From: Hymenobacter gummosus
Lineage (GTDB): Bacteria; Bacteroidota; Bacteroidia; Cytophagales; Hymenobacteraceae
Direction: 5' to 3'
DNA length: 64,000 nucleotides
NCBI RefSeq assembly: GCF_003970915.1
Contig: NZ_RXOF01000002.1
Location: forward strand, 558,001-622,000
The notes under the pieces were generated by a model. It made no database searches, had not been told where the DNA came from, and saw nothing but the letters and a program-made list of their open reading frames with translations. Shown in pieces: positions 49,691-57,655 of the stretch (position 1 is the stretch's first letter; every line of letters begins with the position of its first letter). The position numbers and the translations under genes are program-made.

Positions 49691-51478
49691 GTGCTCGTTC
49701 GACTGATTTCTGCTGGCCTGCTGGCCCTGGCCGCCCTACCGCTGCGGCCCGCGGCGGCCCCGCGCCCGGCCGCCCCAGTTCCGGTTTCGGCCAAATACTG
49801 GGTGTTTCTGCGCGACAAGCAGGGCGTCCGGTTCGATGCGGCCACGTACTTCAGCCCCGAGGCCCGGGCCCGCCGCCGCCGCCAGCACCTGCCCGCCGCC
49901 GACCTCACCGACTACCCCCTGCGTCCGGATTACCTGCAACAGGTGCAGCAGCGCGTCGATTCGGTGGCCGGTACCAGCCGCTGGTTCAACGCCGTGGCCT
50001 GCTGGGCCACGCCCGCCCAGGTAGCCGCGTTGCGCCGGCTGCCCGGGGTGCGGGCCGTGGAGCCCATGCGCCGACTGCTGGCCCAGCCCGCCGCCCGCCC
50101 GGCCCCGCTCGTGCTGCTGCCCGACAGCACCCCGCACCTGACGGCCGCCGAGCGGCAGCTGGCCCAGCGCCAGACGCGCACCCTGGGCGGCGACGTGCTG
50201 CGCCGCCAGCAGCTCGACGGCCGCGGCCTGCGCATTGCCGTGCTCGACGTGGGTTTCAGCGGCACCGACCGGCACCCGGCCCTGGCTCATTTGCTGAGCG
50301 AAAAGCGCATCGTGGCCACCCGGGACTTCATGCGCCGGCGGCCCGAAGTGTACCGCGGCGGCTCGCACGGCACCGAGGTACTGGCCTGCCTGGCCGGCCG
50401 CCTCTCCGACGGCACCCCGCTGGGCCTCGCGCCCCGGGCCGAGTACCTGCTGGCCCGCACCGAGCTGCTGAGCCGTGAAACCTACGCCGAGGAAGAAGCC
50501 TGGCTGGCCGCCGCCGAGTGGGCCGACCGCCTCGGGGCCGATATCATCAACTCCTCCCTGGGCTACACCGATACCCGCTACTTCCGCGAGCAGATGGACG
50601 GCCGCACCAGCCTGGTGGCCCGCGCCGCCAACCTGGCTGTGCGCAAGGGCATGCTGGTGGTGTGCGCCGCCGGCAACGACGGCGACGACGACCGGTGGCG
50701 CCTCATCGGCACGCCCGCCGACGCCGACTCGGCCCTGGCCGTGGGCGCCCTCGACCCCGACAACTGGCTGGCCACCGAGTTCAGCTCCCGCGGCCCGGCC
50801 ACCGGGGGCCGGCGCAAGCCCAACGTGGCCGCTTTTGGGGTGGTGATGACCGCCGCCCCGCGCGGCGACGTGCAGGAGCTGGAAGGCACGTCCTTCGCGG
50901 CGCCGCTGGTGGCCGGGCTGGCCGCCTGCGTGTGGCAGCAGCAGCGCGGGCTCAAGGCCATGGAGCTGTTTGAGCGCCTGCAGCGCTCGGCCACGCTCTA
51001 CCCGTACTTCGACTACGCCCACGGCTATGGGCTGCCGCAGGCCGGGCGCTGCCTGCAGGCGCCGGTAGTGGTGGCGCCCACCCTCGATATCCGCGCCGCC
51101 GGGGCCGATGTGCAGGTCGTTATCCGGCCCGAGGCCACGCTGGCCCTGCGCCCCCTGCCGCTGTTTGCCGACTCGGTAGCGGCCGTGGGGGCCCTGGCCG
51201 AAAGCAGCCGCAACGCCCCGGCCGTGCCGCGCCCGGGGCGGGAGCGAAGCTCGGCCCTGCGCCCGGCCGCGGCCGCCGAAGCCCAGCTGCCGCTGCCCCT
51301 GCCGTACCCCGACTACTGCTACTGGCACCTGGCCGATGCGCGGGGCCGCCTGCGCCGCTACGAGGTGCTGGAAGTGTCGCAGCGGGCGGTGCTGCGCCTG
51401 CCCGCCGGCAGCTGGAGCAGCGGCGACCTGCTGCGCGTGCACTACCGCGGCTACACCGCCGAGTACCGGCTGCCGTAA
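49691..51478 (+). CDS. Subtilisin-like S8 serine peptidase, 595 aa
   Basis: The GTG start at 49691 gives a signal peptide (VRLISAGLLALAALPLRPAA). Catalytic triad: Asp 186 in RIAVLDVGFSG, His 226 in GGSHGTEVLAC and Ser 401 in EGTSFAAPLVAGL, with oxyanion Asn near 329 in VVCAAGNDGDDD. A pro-region with Ala/Arg-rich helices (PEARARRRRQHLPAADL) precedes the catalytic domain. The last 150 residues are a beta-rich domain ending HYRGYTAEYRLP, without a T9SS signature. It is likely secreted to the periplasm or exterior. Co-directional with the 51531 and 52412 genes, with a 52-nt gap to the former. Confidence 0.92.
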   Translation: MLVRLISAGLLALAALPLRPAAAPRPAAPVPVSAKYWVFLRDKQGVRFDAATYFSPEARARRRRQHLPAADLTDYPLRPDYLQQVQQRVDSVAGTSRWFNAVACWATPAQVAALRRLPGVRAVEPMRRLLAQPAARPAPLVLLPDSTPHLTAAERQLAQRQTRTLGGDVLRRQQLDGRGLRIAVLDVGFSGTDRHPALAHLLSEKRIVATRDFMRRRPEVYRGGSHGTEVLACLAGRLSDGTPLGLAPRAEYLLARTELLSRETYAEEEAWLAAAEWADRLGADIINSSLGYTDTRYFREQMDGRTSLVARAANLAVRKGMLVVCAAGNDGDDDRWRLIGTPADADSALAVGALDPDNWLATEFSSRGPATGGRRKPNVAAFGVVMTAAPRGDVQELEGTSFAAPLVAGLAACVWQQQRGLKAMELFERLQRSATLYPYFDYAHGYGLPQAGRCLQAPVVVAPTLDIRAAGADVQVVIRPEATLALRPLPLFADSVAAVGALAESSRNAPAVPRPGRERSSALRPAAAAEAQLPLPLPYPDYCYWHLADARGRLRRYEVLEVSQRAVLRLPAGSWSSGDLLRVHYRGYTAEYRLP

Positions 51479-51530
51479 TTGGGAAATAGGTAGCAGGTAG
51501 TGGGTATTTGGTAATCAGTAATCGGACGGC

Positions 51531-52274
51531 ATGAAGGCAACAGCTACGCGCTTTTGGGGAAAAACGGCACTACGCTGGAGCGGCGCGCTGCTGCTACTAG
51601 CGGCGGGGCCGGCCTGGGCCCAGCGGCCCCTGCTCAGCACCGAAGTGGCCGAGGACACCGCCCGGCAGAACTACGGCCCGCACCGCCGGCACTTCCGGCA
51701 CCTGTTCGCCAGCTACACACCCGTGGTGGGCCAGCCCGACGGGGAAGCCGCCGAGCTGCGCCCCTGGGCCTCCAGCGAAATGGCCGTGGGCCTGCGCGAG
51801 AAGCTGCGGCTGACCCGGGTGCTGGCCGTCGGGGCCGATGCGCGCTACGTGTACCAGCGCTACAGCCTGGCGCAGAACGAAACCAAGCGCCTGCCCGATG
51901 CCACCCTGCACCACCGCGAGGCCCTGGTGCTGCACCGCCTCGATCTGGAGGGCTGGCTGCGGCTGCGCTTTGGGCGGCAGGGCAACACCGTGGGCCGCTA
52001 CGTGGACGTGAGCGGCTGGGGCGGCTGGGTGGCCGGCACCTCGCACCACGCCGAGGACGAGCCCAACAGCGCCCGGGCCCGCCGGGTGCGCGTGACGGAA
52101 ACCGGCCTGCCCTACCTGCGCCGCTGGACCTACGGGGCCGGGGCCCGCCTGGGCAGTCAGCGCCTGGCCCTCACCGCCCGCTACCGCCTCAGCGACACGT
52201 TCCGGAAGCCCTGGCAAAGCCTGTACCCCGAGCTGCCGCGCCTCACGCTGGGCCTGGAAATCGGGCTGCTCTAA
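51531..52274 (+). CDS. Putative outer-membrane protein, 247 aa
   Basis: A signal peptide (WSGALLLLAAGPAWAQ) precedes a sequence with alternating aromatic and polar residues (RHFRHLFASYTPVVGQPDGE, LTRVLAVGADARYVYQRYSL, YRLSDTFRKPWQSLYPELPR) and a terminal strand LTLGLEIGLL. The pattern fits a beta-barrel, but the C-terminal residue is Leu rather than Phe. No family assigned. It follows the subtilase by 52 nt. Confidence 0.58.
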   Translation: MKATATRFWGKTALRWSGALLLLAAGPAWAQRPLLSTEVAEDTARQNYGPHRRHFRHLFASYTPVVGQPDGEAAELRPWASSEMAVGLREKLRLTRVLAVGADARYVYQRYSLAQNETKRLPDATLHHREALVLHRLDLEGWLRLRFGRQGNTVGRYVDVSGWGGWVAGTSHHAEDEPNSARARRVRVTETGLPYLRRWTYGAGARLGSQRLALTARYRLSDTFRKPWQSLYPELPRLTLGLEIGLL

Positions 52275-52411
52275 GCTTGGCCGGCGCAACCGCGGCGGTA
52301 TCCTTGCGTACGGGGCAGAAAATGCCTTGCGGCGGTGTAATATTGGCGGCCGTTTGCCCGCCGGCCTCGTCCGCTGCGTATAAGGCGTACTCCCCGCAGA
52401 TTCCACCTCCC

Positions 52412-53017
52412 ATGAAACACATATTGCTTCCCGCGGCGCTGCTGCTCTTGCTGGCCCAGTCGTCGTGCGTGACGACGGACCGCGAAGTCGGCACGTCGAA
52501 CAACCCCGAGCGGGTATACACCCCCAAGCCCGAGGCCGAGCGCAGCCGTCTCACCAGCCGCACCGTGCTACGCACCGTGCAGGCCCAGCACGCCTTCTCC
52601 GACCGCGGCAGCAAGGACCGGTTCGTGCTGCTGCTGCAAGGGCCCAAAATCATCGACGCCAACGCCCGCTTCCTCATCATCTCGGCCAAGGGCGATACCC
52701 TACGCAACGAGGTCATTCCGGCCAAGGCCCTCATCAACGAGCGGACCCTGCAGGAAGACCCGCAGGCCGCCTCGGTCCGCAGCCGCGAAATGGCCATTCT
52801 CCAGGGCATGAACAGCTTCTTCGCCGAAGACAAGTTCACCTCGCCCGCCATTCCGCGCACCGTCACCGCCGCCCCCGAAGGCAGCGACCCGGCCGGCTGG
52901 AGCGCCGTGCAGGCCGATAACCGCGCCGTGGGCTTCGACTACGTCGACGCCTCGGGCCGCGAAAAGCGCATTGCCTTCGCCAAAAAGCTCAACAAGGCCG
53001 TCGTCGTGGCGGATTAG
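52412..53017 (+). CDS. Hypothetical lipoprotein, 201 aa
   Basis: The lipobox LLLLAQSSCVTT (Cys near 19) marks a lipoprotein; the start is ATG 52412. The mature part is soluble: TSRTVLRTVQAQHAFSDRGS, VLLLQGPKIIDANARFLIIS, FFAEDKFTSPAIPRTVTAAP and a C-terminal GREKRIAFAKKLNKAVVVAD. No family recognised. Its 5' gap of 137 nt to the 51531 gene has no clear terminator, so it may share its transcript. Confidence 0.65.
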   Translation: MKHILLPAALLLLLAQSSCVTTDREVGTSNNPERVYTPKPEAERSRLTSRTVLRTVQAQHAFSDRGSKDRFVLLLQGPKIIDANARFLIISAKGDTLRNEVIPAKALINERTLQEDPQAASVRSREMAILQGMNSFFAEDKFTSPAIPRTVTAAPEGSDPAGWSAVQADNRAVGFDYVDASGREKRIAFAKKLNKAVVVAD

Positions 53018-53093
53018 GGTGTTGAATGGCTAAATGGCTTGATGGGTAAATGGCTGGTCGTTCTGACGGCCGCTTACCGCAGCCAAGAACGCG

Positions 53094-53127
53094 AAAACGG
53101 CCCTTCCCGCGCGGGAAGGGCCGTTTT
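53094..53127 (+). terminator. Hairpin terminator after the 52412 gene
   Basis: AAAACGGCCCTTCCCGC pairs with GCGGGAAGGGCCGTTTT, followed by GTTTT. The stem is near-perfect with a minimal loop. Confidence 0.88.
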
Positions 53128-53210
53128 GTTTTGATACCAGTAAGACCAGCAGGGCTCCTGGCTATTCAGTTATATTGGACCAGTTGAGTCTTATTCTCGG
53201 GAAATAAATA

Positions 53211-53408
53211 ATGGGCAAGGAACAGTTTGTCCCGCTGCTAACCACATTATGGTTGGGCGGGTTGTTTTTCTGGCTAATCAAGGGGTTTAGAGGACCCTAC
53301 TCAGCCATGATCGATGACCAGTACCGCCGGCGCAACTTCATAGCGGGCTATTTGCTGCGGATTCTTTTCCTGGTGGCAATAGTCGGGTTAGCTTTTCGGA
53401 CGCTGTGA
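53211..53408 (+). CDS. Small two-helix membrane protein, 65 aa
   Basis: Two hydrophobic segments (VPLLTTLWLGGLFFWLIKGF and AGYLLRILFLVAIVGLAF) flank a polar loop with RGPYSAMIDDQYRRRN. No family recognised. Lower GC than the neighbours and an in-frame ATG make it plausible, but it is short. Stand-alone on the plus strand. Confidence 0.5.
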   Translation: MGKEQFVPLLTTLWLGGLFFWLIKGFRGPYSAMIDDQYRRRNFIAGYLLRILFLVAIVGLAFRTL

Positions 53409-53566
53409 ATCGTCAAGTCCAGGCAGGTAGCTATAAGAAGGGCGTGCAGGTAGGGAGTAAGCGGGTTCAGAAAACAGCCAATTCGTCATGCAGAGCGCCA
53501 CCAAGCATCTTGCGCGCGAATGGCCGGCAGCAATTCCTTTGTTCGATCAAGAAAATGCTTGTGGAA

Positions 53567-53610
53567 GTCAGCACGCGAGATGTCTCGACAGGCTCGACAT
53601 GACGTTCAAC
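53567..53610. repeat. Solitary half of a family 3 repeat
   Basis: GTCAGCACGCGAGATGTCTC followed by GACAGGCTCGACATGACGTT matches the right arm of the family 3 element at 58639-58759 closely, but no matching left arm is present. It ends 5 nt before the stop codon of the M23 gene, between two convergent genes. Confidence 0.65.
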
Positions 53611-53615
53611 CCCAA

Positions 53616-54956
53616 TCACCCCAGCCGCAGCCAGCCCACGCGGCCGGCGGCGTTGCGCACCAGCTGGTAGCCGCTCCACTCGCCCAGCACGGCTACGCGG
53701 GCTTTGGCGGGCAGGGTATCAAGCGGGGCGGCGGTAGGGGCGGGGTGGCTGAGCAGGTCGGCAGTGGCGGGCAGGGCCTCGCGGCGCAGGGCCTCGGCCG
53801 ACACGGCTTTGGCGGGCACGTAGCCCAGGCGGCCGTTGGGGGCCTGCACCCGCAGCCAGTCGGCGGTGGCCCCGACGACCAGCAGCGGGGCGTTTTTGGG
53901 CAGGGCGGCGGGCTGCTTTTTCTGGGCTATCGGGGCCGGTTGCAGGGCGGTGCGGGCCGCGGTCAGGCGCACCCACTGGCCCAGGCGCTCGGCCGGGGTG
54001 CGCGGGGCGGCCGGCTCCTTATCGGCGCGGCGCACGAAGGGGTAGGGGTCGACGGCGCCGCGGCCGCCGCGGTAGATGCCGAAGTGCAGGTGCGGCGGGG
54101 TGGTGCGGGCGTTGCCGGTGTTGCCCACCAGCCCCAGCGTGTCACCGATTTTGACGAGCTGCCCGGGCTGCACCAGCTGTTTGGAGAGGTGGGCGTAGTA
54201 CAGGTGCTGCCCGCGGGTGTCGCTCAGCCACACCACCAGCCCGCCCCGGGGCGTGTCGCCCACGCGCGAAATCATGCCGGGCGCGGCAGCCACCACGGGC
54301 GTACCCTTGGCGGCGAAGATGTCGATGCCCTCGTGGCGGCGGGCGCCGTTGTCGCGGTCGGCACCCCAGAACGAGCCGGCGGCCGCGTCGCTCTTGCCCT
54401 GCACCGGGAAGGCCAGCGAAGGGTCGCGCTGAATGCGGATGGTAAAGCGGCCGGGGCGCAGCAGCTCAGGCTGCACGCGCAGCAGGTGCTGCCGCGAGTC
54501 CTCAGCCACGTAGCTGAAGGAGCGGGCGGCAGTATCAGCCGAGGCCAGGGGGCGCGGGCTGTTGCTGCTCGGGTCCAGCTCGAAGGCGTCGACGAACACC
54601 CGCACGTCGGCCGTGGCGGGCTCCACGGTCAGGGTGATGTTGATTTTCTCGCCCTCGCGCACGGCGTAGCGGTAGGAGGCAGCAAAGGCCGCGTCGGCCC
54701 GGAAGATGCCGGTTTCGCGGAAGGGCAAAGTCACCACCAGCGAATCCTGCAGAGCGCGCTCGGCCGCCGCCAGCCAGTCGCGGCCCAGGGCGGTCTGGTC
54801 CAGGCCCGACTGCCGGAGCTTGCGGGCGTAGGCCTCGTGCGGGGTGCGGGGCTGGCTGAAGATGCCCTGCAGCGTCTGCTGCTTGCCGCAGGAAACCAGG
54901 AAAAAGGCAAATAGGAGGGAGGATAAAAGCCAACCCAGGGGCCGGCGCGTCGTCAT
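53616..54956 (-). CDS. M23-family peptidoglycan endopeptidase lipoprotein with SH3-like domains, 446 aa
   Basis: M23 peptidases cleave peptide cross-links in peptidoglycan. The start is placed at ATG 54956, giving a lipobox LLSSLLFAFFLVSC (Cys near 23); ATG 54968 is an alternative. The metal site is RRHEGIDIFAAKGTPVVAA (HxxxD) and HLHFGIYRGGRG. The N-terminal domain (near 30-200) is beta-rich (YRYAVREGEKINITLTVEPA). Two SH3-like segments follow the catalytic domain: LLVVGATADWLRVQAPNGRL near 350 and VAVLGEWSGYQLVRNAAGRV at the C-terminus. Outer-membrane-anchored murein hydrolase is the likely role. Confidence 0.9.
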   Translation of the reverse strand: MTTRRPLGWLLSSLLFAFFLVSCGKQQTLQGIFSQPRTPHEAYARKLRQSGLDQTALGRDWLAAAERALQDSLVVTLPFRETGIFRADAAFAASYRYAVREGEKINITLTVEPATADVRVFVDAFELDPSSNSPRPLASADTAARSFSYVAEDSRQHLLRVQPELLRPGRFTIRIQRDPSLAFPVQGKSDAAAGSFWGADRDNGARRHEGIDIFAAKGTPVVAAAPGMISRVGDTPRGGLVVWLSDTRGQHLYYAHLSKQLVQPGQLVKIGDTLGLVGNTGNARTTPPHLHFGIYRGGRGAVDPYPFVRRADKEPAAPRTPAERLGQWVRLTAARTALQPAPIAQKKQPAALPKNAPLLVVGATADWLRVQAPNGRLGYVPAKAVSAEALRREALPATADLLSHPAPTAAPLDTLPAKARVAVLGEWSGYQLVRNAAGRVGWLRLG

Positions 54957-55108
54957 CAGTTGGCGCATACCCAGGCAGAACACCATTCGGCGGGCCTTTC
55001 GTTCGGCCCGCGGGGGCGCTGCTGAGCCGCTGCAGACGCCGGGCTGCCGCCGTCGGGCGGCGTGCCTGCGCCGCAGCCCGCCTCCGCCCGACGGCGAGGC
55101 CTCACCAG

Positions 55109-55381
55109 CAGTCCGCAATCCTCGGATAAGCGCCTGACAGCCTTCGGTAGGCCCCCGGCTGCTTTCGTTACCCGTCCGGCTACGGCCGATACGTACCCGC
55201 GTCCTTCAGCTACCGGCCCGCGCGCCTCCGGGACTGCAACGCGAGCATTTGATACATCAACAAGAGCATCCGATACGTCAGCGCGAGCAAAAATAAGCTT
55301 GCCGCGAGCCGTAGAAACCCTTCCGCAAATGGTAGGAACCTCGGCGCGAGTGGTAGGAACATCAGTGCGAGCAAACTTGCC
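55109..55381. repeat. Degenerate 21-nt tandem repeat array B (about 13 units)
   Basis: Thirteen 21-nt units end in a GATAC, GAAAC or GGAAC block (for example units ending at 55255, 55276, 55318, 55339 and 55360), with GCGCGAGC or CNCGAGC before it: ATCAACAAGAGCATCCGATA, CTCGGCGCGAGTGGTAGGAA. Positions 10-12, 15, 17, 18, 20 and 21 agree with array A at 9745-9953. A frame stays open on the plus strand but runs into HMG-CoA lyase out of frame, so it is not a gene. Lies between the M23 gene and HMG-CoA lyase. Confidence 0.7.
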
Positions 55382-55525
55382 CCTCCCGGACGGGCGCGGT
55401 CCGGCGGCGGAAGCCCGCTGGACCTGCTTTGCCGGCCGGCTGTGTGCGCCGGGCGGGGCCGGGCAAACGCAACGGCCCGGCGGCGGTTATACGGTGGGGC
55501 GGCCGGGCCATCCGCCCGGCCCTTC

Positions 55526-55533
55526 TACCTTTG
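55526..55533 (+). promoter_or_regulatory. -7 box (TACCTTTG) of the HMG-CoA lyase gene
   Basis: Exact TAnnTTTG, 30 nt upstream of the ATG at 55564. Confidence 0.6.
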
Positions 55534-55563
55534 CCCCGTTCCCCATTTCCCCGCTCCCCACCC

Positions 55564-56415
55564 ATGAAGCTCATCGAATGCCCCCGCGACGCCATGCAAG
55601 GCTGGACGGACTTTATCCCGACGGAAACCAAAACCGCCTACCTCAACCAGCTGCTGCGCGTGGGCTTCGACACGCTGGACTTCGGCTCCTTCGTTTCGCC
55701 CAAGGCCATTCCGCAGCTGCGCGACACGGCCGAAGTGCTGGCCGGCCTGGACCTTTCGACCACCAAAACCAAGCTGCTGGCCATCGTGGCCAACCTGCGC
55801 GGGGCTGAAACGGCCGCGGGCTACCCCGAAATCCGCTACCTGGGCTTTCCGCTGTCGGTGTCCGAAACCTTCCAGCAGCGCAACACTAATAAGAGCATCG
55901 CCGAGGCGCTGGAGGAAGTGGCCCGCATGCAGGAGCTGTGCCAGCAGCGCGGCAAGGAGCTGGTGGTGTACCTCTCGATGGGCTTCGGTAACCCCTACGG
56001 CGACCCGTGGAACCCCGAGGTGCTCGGTGACTTCACCCGCCGCCTCGACGCGCTGGGCATCGGCATCGTGGCCCTGTCCGATACCATCGGCGCCTCTACG
56101 CCCGAAACTATCGTGCCGCCCTTCCGCGAACTGACGGCCGCTTTCCCGCGCATCGAGTTCGGCGCCCACCTGCACACCACCCCGCAGAGCTGGCGCGAGA
56201 AGGTGGAAGCTGCCTTCTCGGCTGGCTGCCGCCGTTTCGACGGGGCCCTGGGCGGCATCGGCGGCTGCCCCATGGCCGCCGATGAACTGACCGGCAACAT
56301 GGCCACCGAAAACCTGGTGCTCTACCTGCAGGAGCAGGGCGTGCCCACCGGCCTGGACATGCCGGCGCTGGCCGAGGCCCGGCGGATGAGCGCGGCGGTG
56401 TTTGCGGGGCACTAA
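55564..56415 (+). CDS. Hydroxymethylglutaryl-CoA lyase, 283 aa
   Basis: Cleaves HMG-CoA to acetyl-CoA and acetoacetate, the last step of leucine degradation. The start is ATG 55564 (MKLIECPRDAMQGW). Motifs of the HMGL/homocitrate synthase-like family: RDAMQGWTDFIPTETK, VGFDTLDFGSFVSPKAIPQL, IVALSDTIGASTPE and the family metal/substrate segment LGGIGGCPMAADELTGNMAT near 233-252. Length fits MvaB/YngG-like enzymes. Cytoplasmic. Together with Acs and FahA it supports acetoacetate and acetyl-CoA metabolism. Confidence 0.92.
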   Translation: MKLIECPRDAMQGWTDFIPTETKTAYLNQLLRVGFDTLDFGSFVSPKAIPQLRDTAEVLAGLDLSTTKTKLLAIVANLRGAETAAGYPEIRYLGFPLSVSETFQQRNTNKSIAEALEEVARMQELCQQRGKELVVYLSMGFGNPYGDPWNPEVLGDFTRRLDALGIGIVALSDTIGASTPETIVPPFRELTAAFPRIEFGAHLHTTPQSWREKVEAAFSAGCRRFDGALGGIGGCPMAADELTGNMATENLVLYLQEQGVPTGLDMPALAEARRMSAAVFAGH

Positions 56416-56460
56416 GAACGTCGATGAAAGAACGTTCATAACCGAACGGCATTAACCAGA

Positions 56461-56663
56461 ACGTCATCCTGAGCAGAGCGAACCGAAGGAAGGCGAAGCC
56501 AAGGACCTTCCTCGCGCCACGCACCGCCGGCCAAGTCCTGGCGCAGAAGCTAATTCGTACCTACCGAAAAGCGCAGCCACAAGCGCCCCGAATGGGTAGT
56601 GGCTGCGCTTTTCGGCTGGTGCAGGGTATGAGGAAGGTCCTTCGCTGCGCTCAGGATGACGGT
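56461..56663. repeat. Inverted-repeat element, family 1, copy 3, with inner hairpin
   Basis: The left end ACGTCATCCTGAGCAGAGCG and the right end GCTGCGCTCAGGATGACGGT are imperfect reverse complements, extending through CTTCCTCG and GAGGAAGGTCC. The centre carries GAAAAGCGCAGCCAC paired with GTGGCTGCGCTTTTC, the same inner stem as in copy 2. It lies between co-directional genes (HMG-CoA lyase and LutA-like). Confidence 0.8.
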
Positions 56664-56705
56664 AGATTGTACCTTGCGCCCGCCGATACTACCTAGCCTG
56701 TTGCC

Positions 56706-57443
56706 ATGCCCGCCGCCCTCGTTGACCTTTTCATCCCCTGCTTCGTCGACCAGCTCTTCCCCGACACCGCCATGAACATGGTGAAGGTGCTCGAAGCCCT
56801 CGGCTGCCAGGTGAATTATAACCCTGCCCAGACCTGCTGCGGGCAGCCCGCCTACAACGCCGGCTACCGCCAGGAAAGCCAGCAGGTAGCCGAGAAATTC
56901 CTCACCGACTTTGCCGGCCCGGCCGAGCGGTACGTGGTCGGGCCCTCGGCCTCCTGCGTGGGCATGGTGCGCAACCACTACGGCGAATTGCTGGAAGACT
57001 CGCCGCGCTGCGGGGAGTTTCCGGCCCTGCAGCGCCGGGTGTTCGAATTCACCGAGTTCGTGGTGGGCGTGCTGGGCGTGACGGAAATTCCCGGCGCCCG
57101 GCTGCCCGGCAAGTACACCTACCACGACTCCTGCTCGGCCCTGCGGGAGTGCCAGATTCGGGAGGAGCCGCGGCAACTGCTCGACTCCGTAGCCGGCCTG
57201 GAGCGCCTGGAAATGGCCGAAACCGAAACCTGCTGCGGCTTCGGCGGCACTTTCGCCGTGAAGTTCGAGCCGATTTCGGTAGCCATGGCCCAGCAGAAAG
57301 TGGAGCACGCCCTGGCCACCGGCGCCGAATACCTCGTCAGCACCGATACCAGCTGCCTGATGCACCTGGACGCCTACATCCGCAAGGAGCGCCTGCCGCT
57401 CAAGACCCTGCACGTGGCCGACGTGCTGGCTAGTGGGTGGTAG
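56706..57443 (+). CDS. LutA-like (Fe-S)-binding CCG-domain protein, 245 aa
   Basis: Related to LutA/LldE/GlcF-type subunits of lactate or glycolate oxidation complexes. Two CCG domains: IPCFVDQLFPD near 10 with TCCGQPAYNAG near 39, and YHDSCSALRECQ near 140 with TCCGFGGTFAV near 177. These Cys clusters bind Fe-S. Length matches LutA. No LutB or LutC gene is adjacent, so it may act with distant partners. Stand-alone, with repeat elements on both sides. Confidence 0.9.
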   Translation: MPAALVDLFIPCFVDQLFPDTAMNMVKVLEALGCQVNYNPAQTCCGQPAYNAGYRQESQQVAEKFLTDFAGPAERYVVGPSASCVGMVRNHYGELLEDSPRCGEFPALQRRVFEFTEFVVGVLGVTEIPGARLPGKYTYHDSCSALRECQIREEPRQLLDSVAGLERLEMAETETCCGFGGTFAVKFEPISVAMAQQKVEHALATGAEYLVSTDTSCLMHLDAYIRKERLPLKTLHVADVLASGW

Positions 57444-57455
57444 AACGGTTCGGAT

Positions 57456-57645
57456 GGCAGTCATTGCGAGCGAAGCGTGGCAATCGTTCCTCTAATAGTA
57501 GAAACGCTACAACTGGTAGAAACCGCAAACGGCACCGCCCGGAACCTGCGTCTATGGTTTAGGGCGGTGCCGTTTTCGGTCGTAGGTATTTTTCCGGCGG
57601 TGCTACTGGAGGAAGGATTGCCGCGCTTCGCTCGCAATGACTGCC
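57456..57645. repeat. Inverted-repeat element, family 2, copy 2, with inner hairpin
   Basis: The left arm GGCAGTCATTGCGAGCGAAG and right arm CTTCGCTCGCAATGACTGCC are reverse complements, with ATCGTTCCTC against GAGGAAGGAT further in. The inner CAAACGGCACCGCCC pairs with GGGCGGTGCCGTTTT. High similarity to copy 1 at 12067-12263. It lies between convergent lutA-like and dapA genes and can act as a two-way terminator. Confidence 0.85.
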
Positions 57646-57655
57646 AGGGCTACCG

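Noticed and set aside
49736-51442. 568-aa minus-strand open frame opposite the subtilase
   Set aside because: Shadow frame; the subtilase triad on the plus strand is complete.
55109-55381. CRISPR or minisatellite coding gene
   Set aside because: Units lack unique spacers, and the open frame across the array runs out of frame into HMG-CoA lyase.
55062-55808. Plus-strand 248-aa frame over array B and the 5' part of HMG-CoA lyase
   Set aside because: Overlaps HMG-CoA lyase in another frame; openness is explained by the 21-nt period and GC content.
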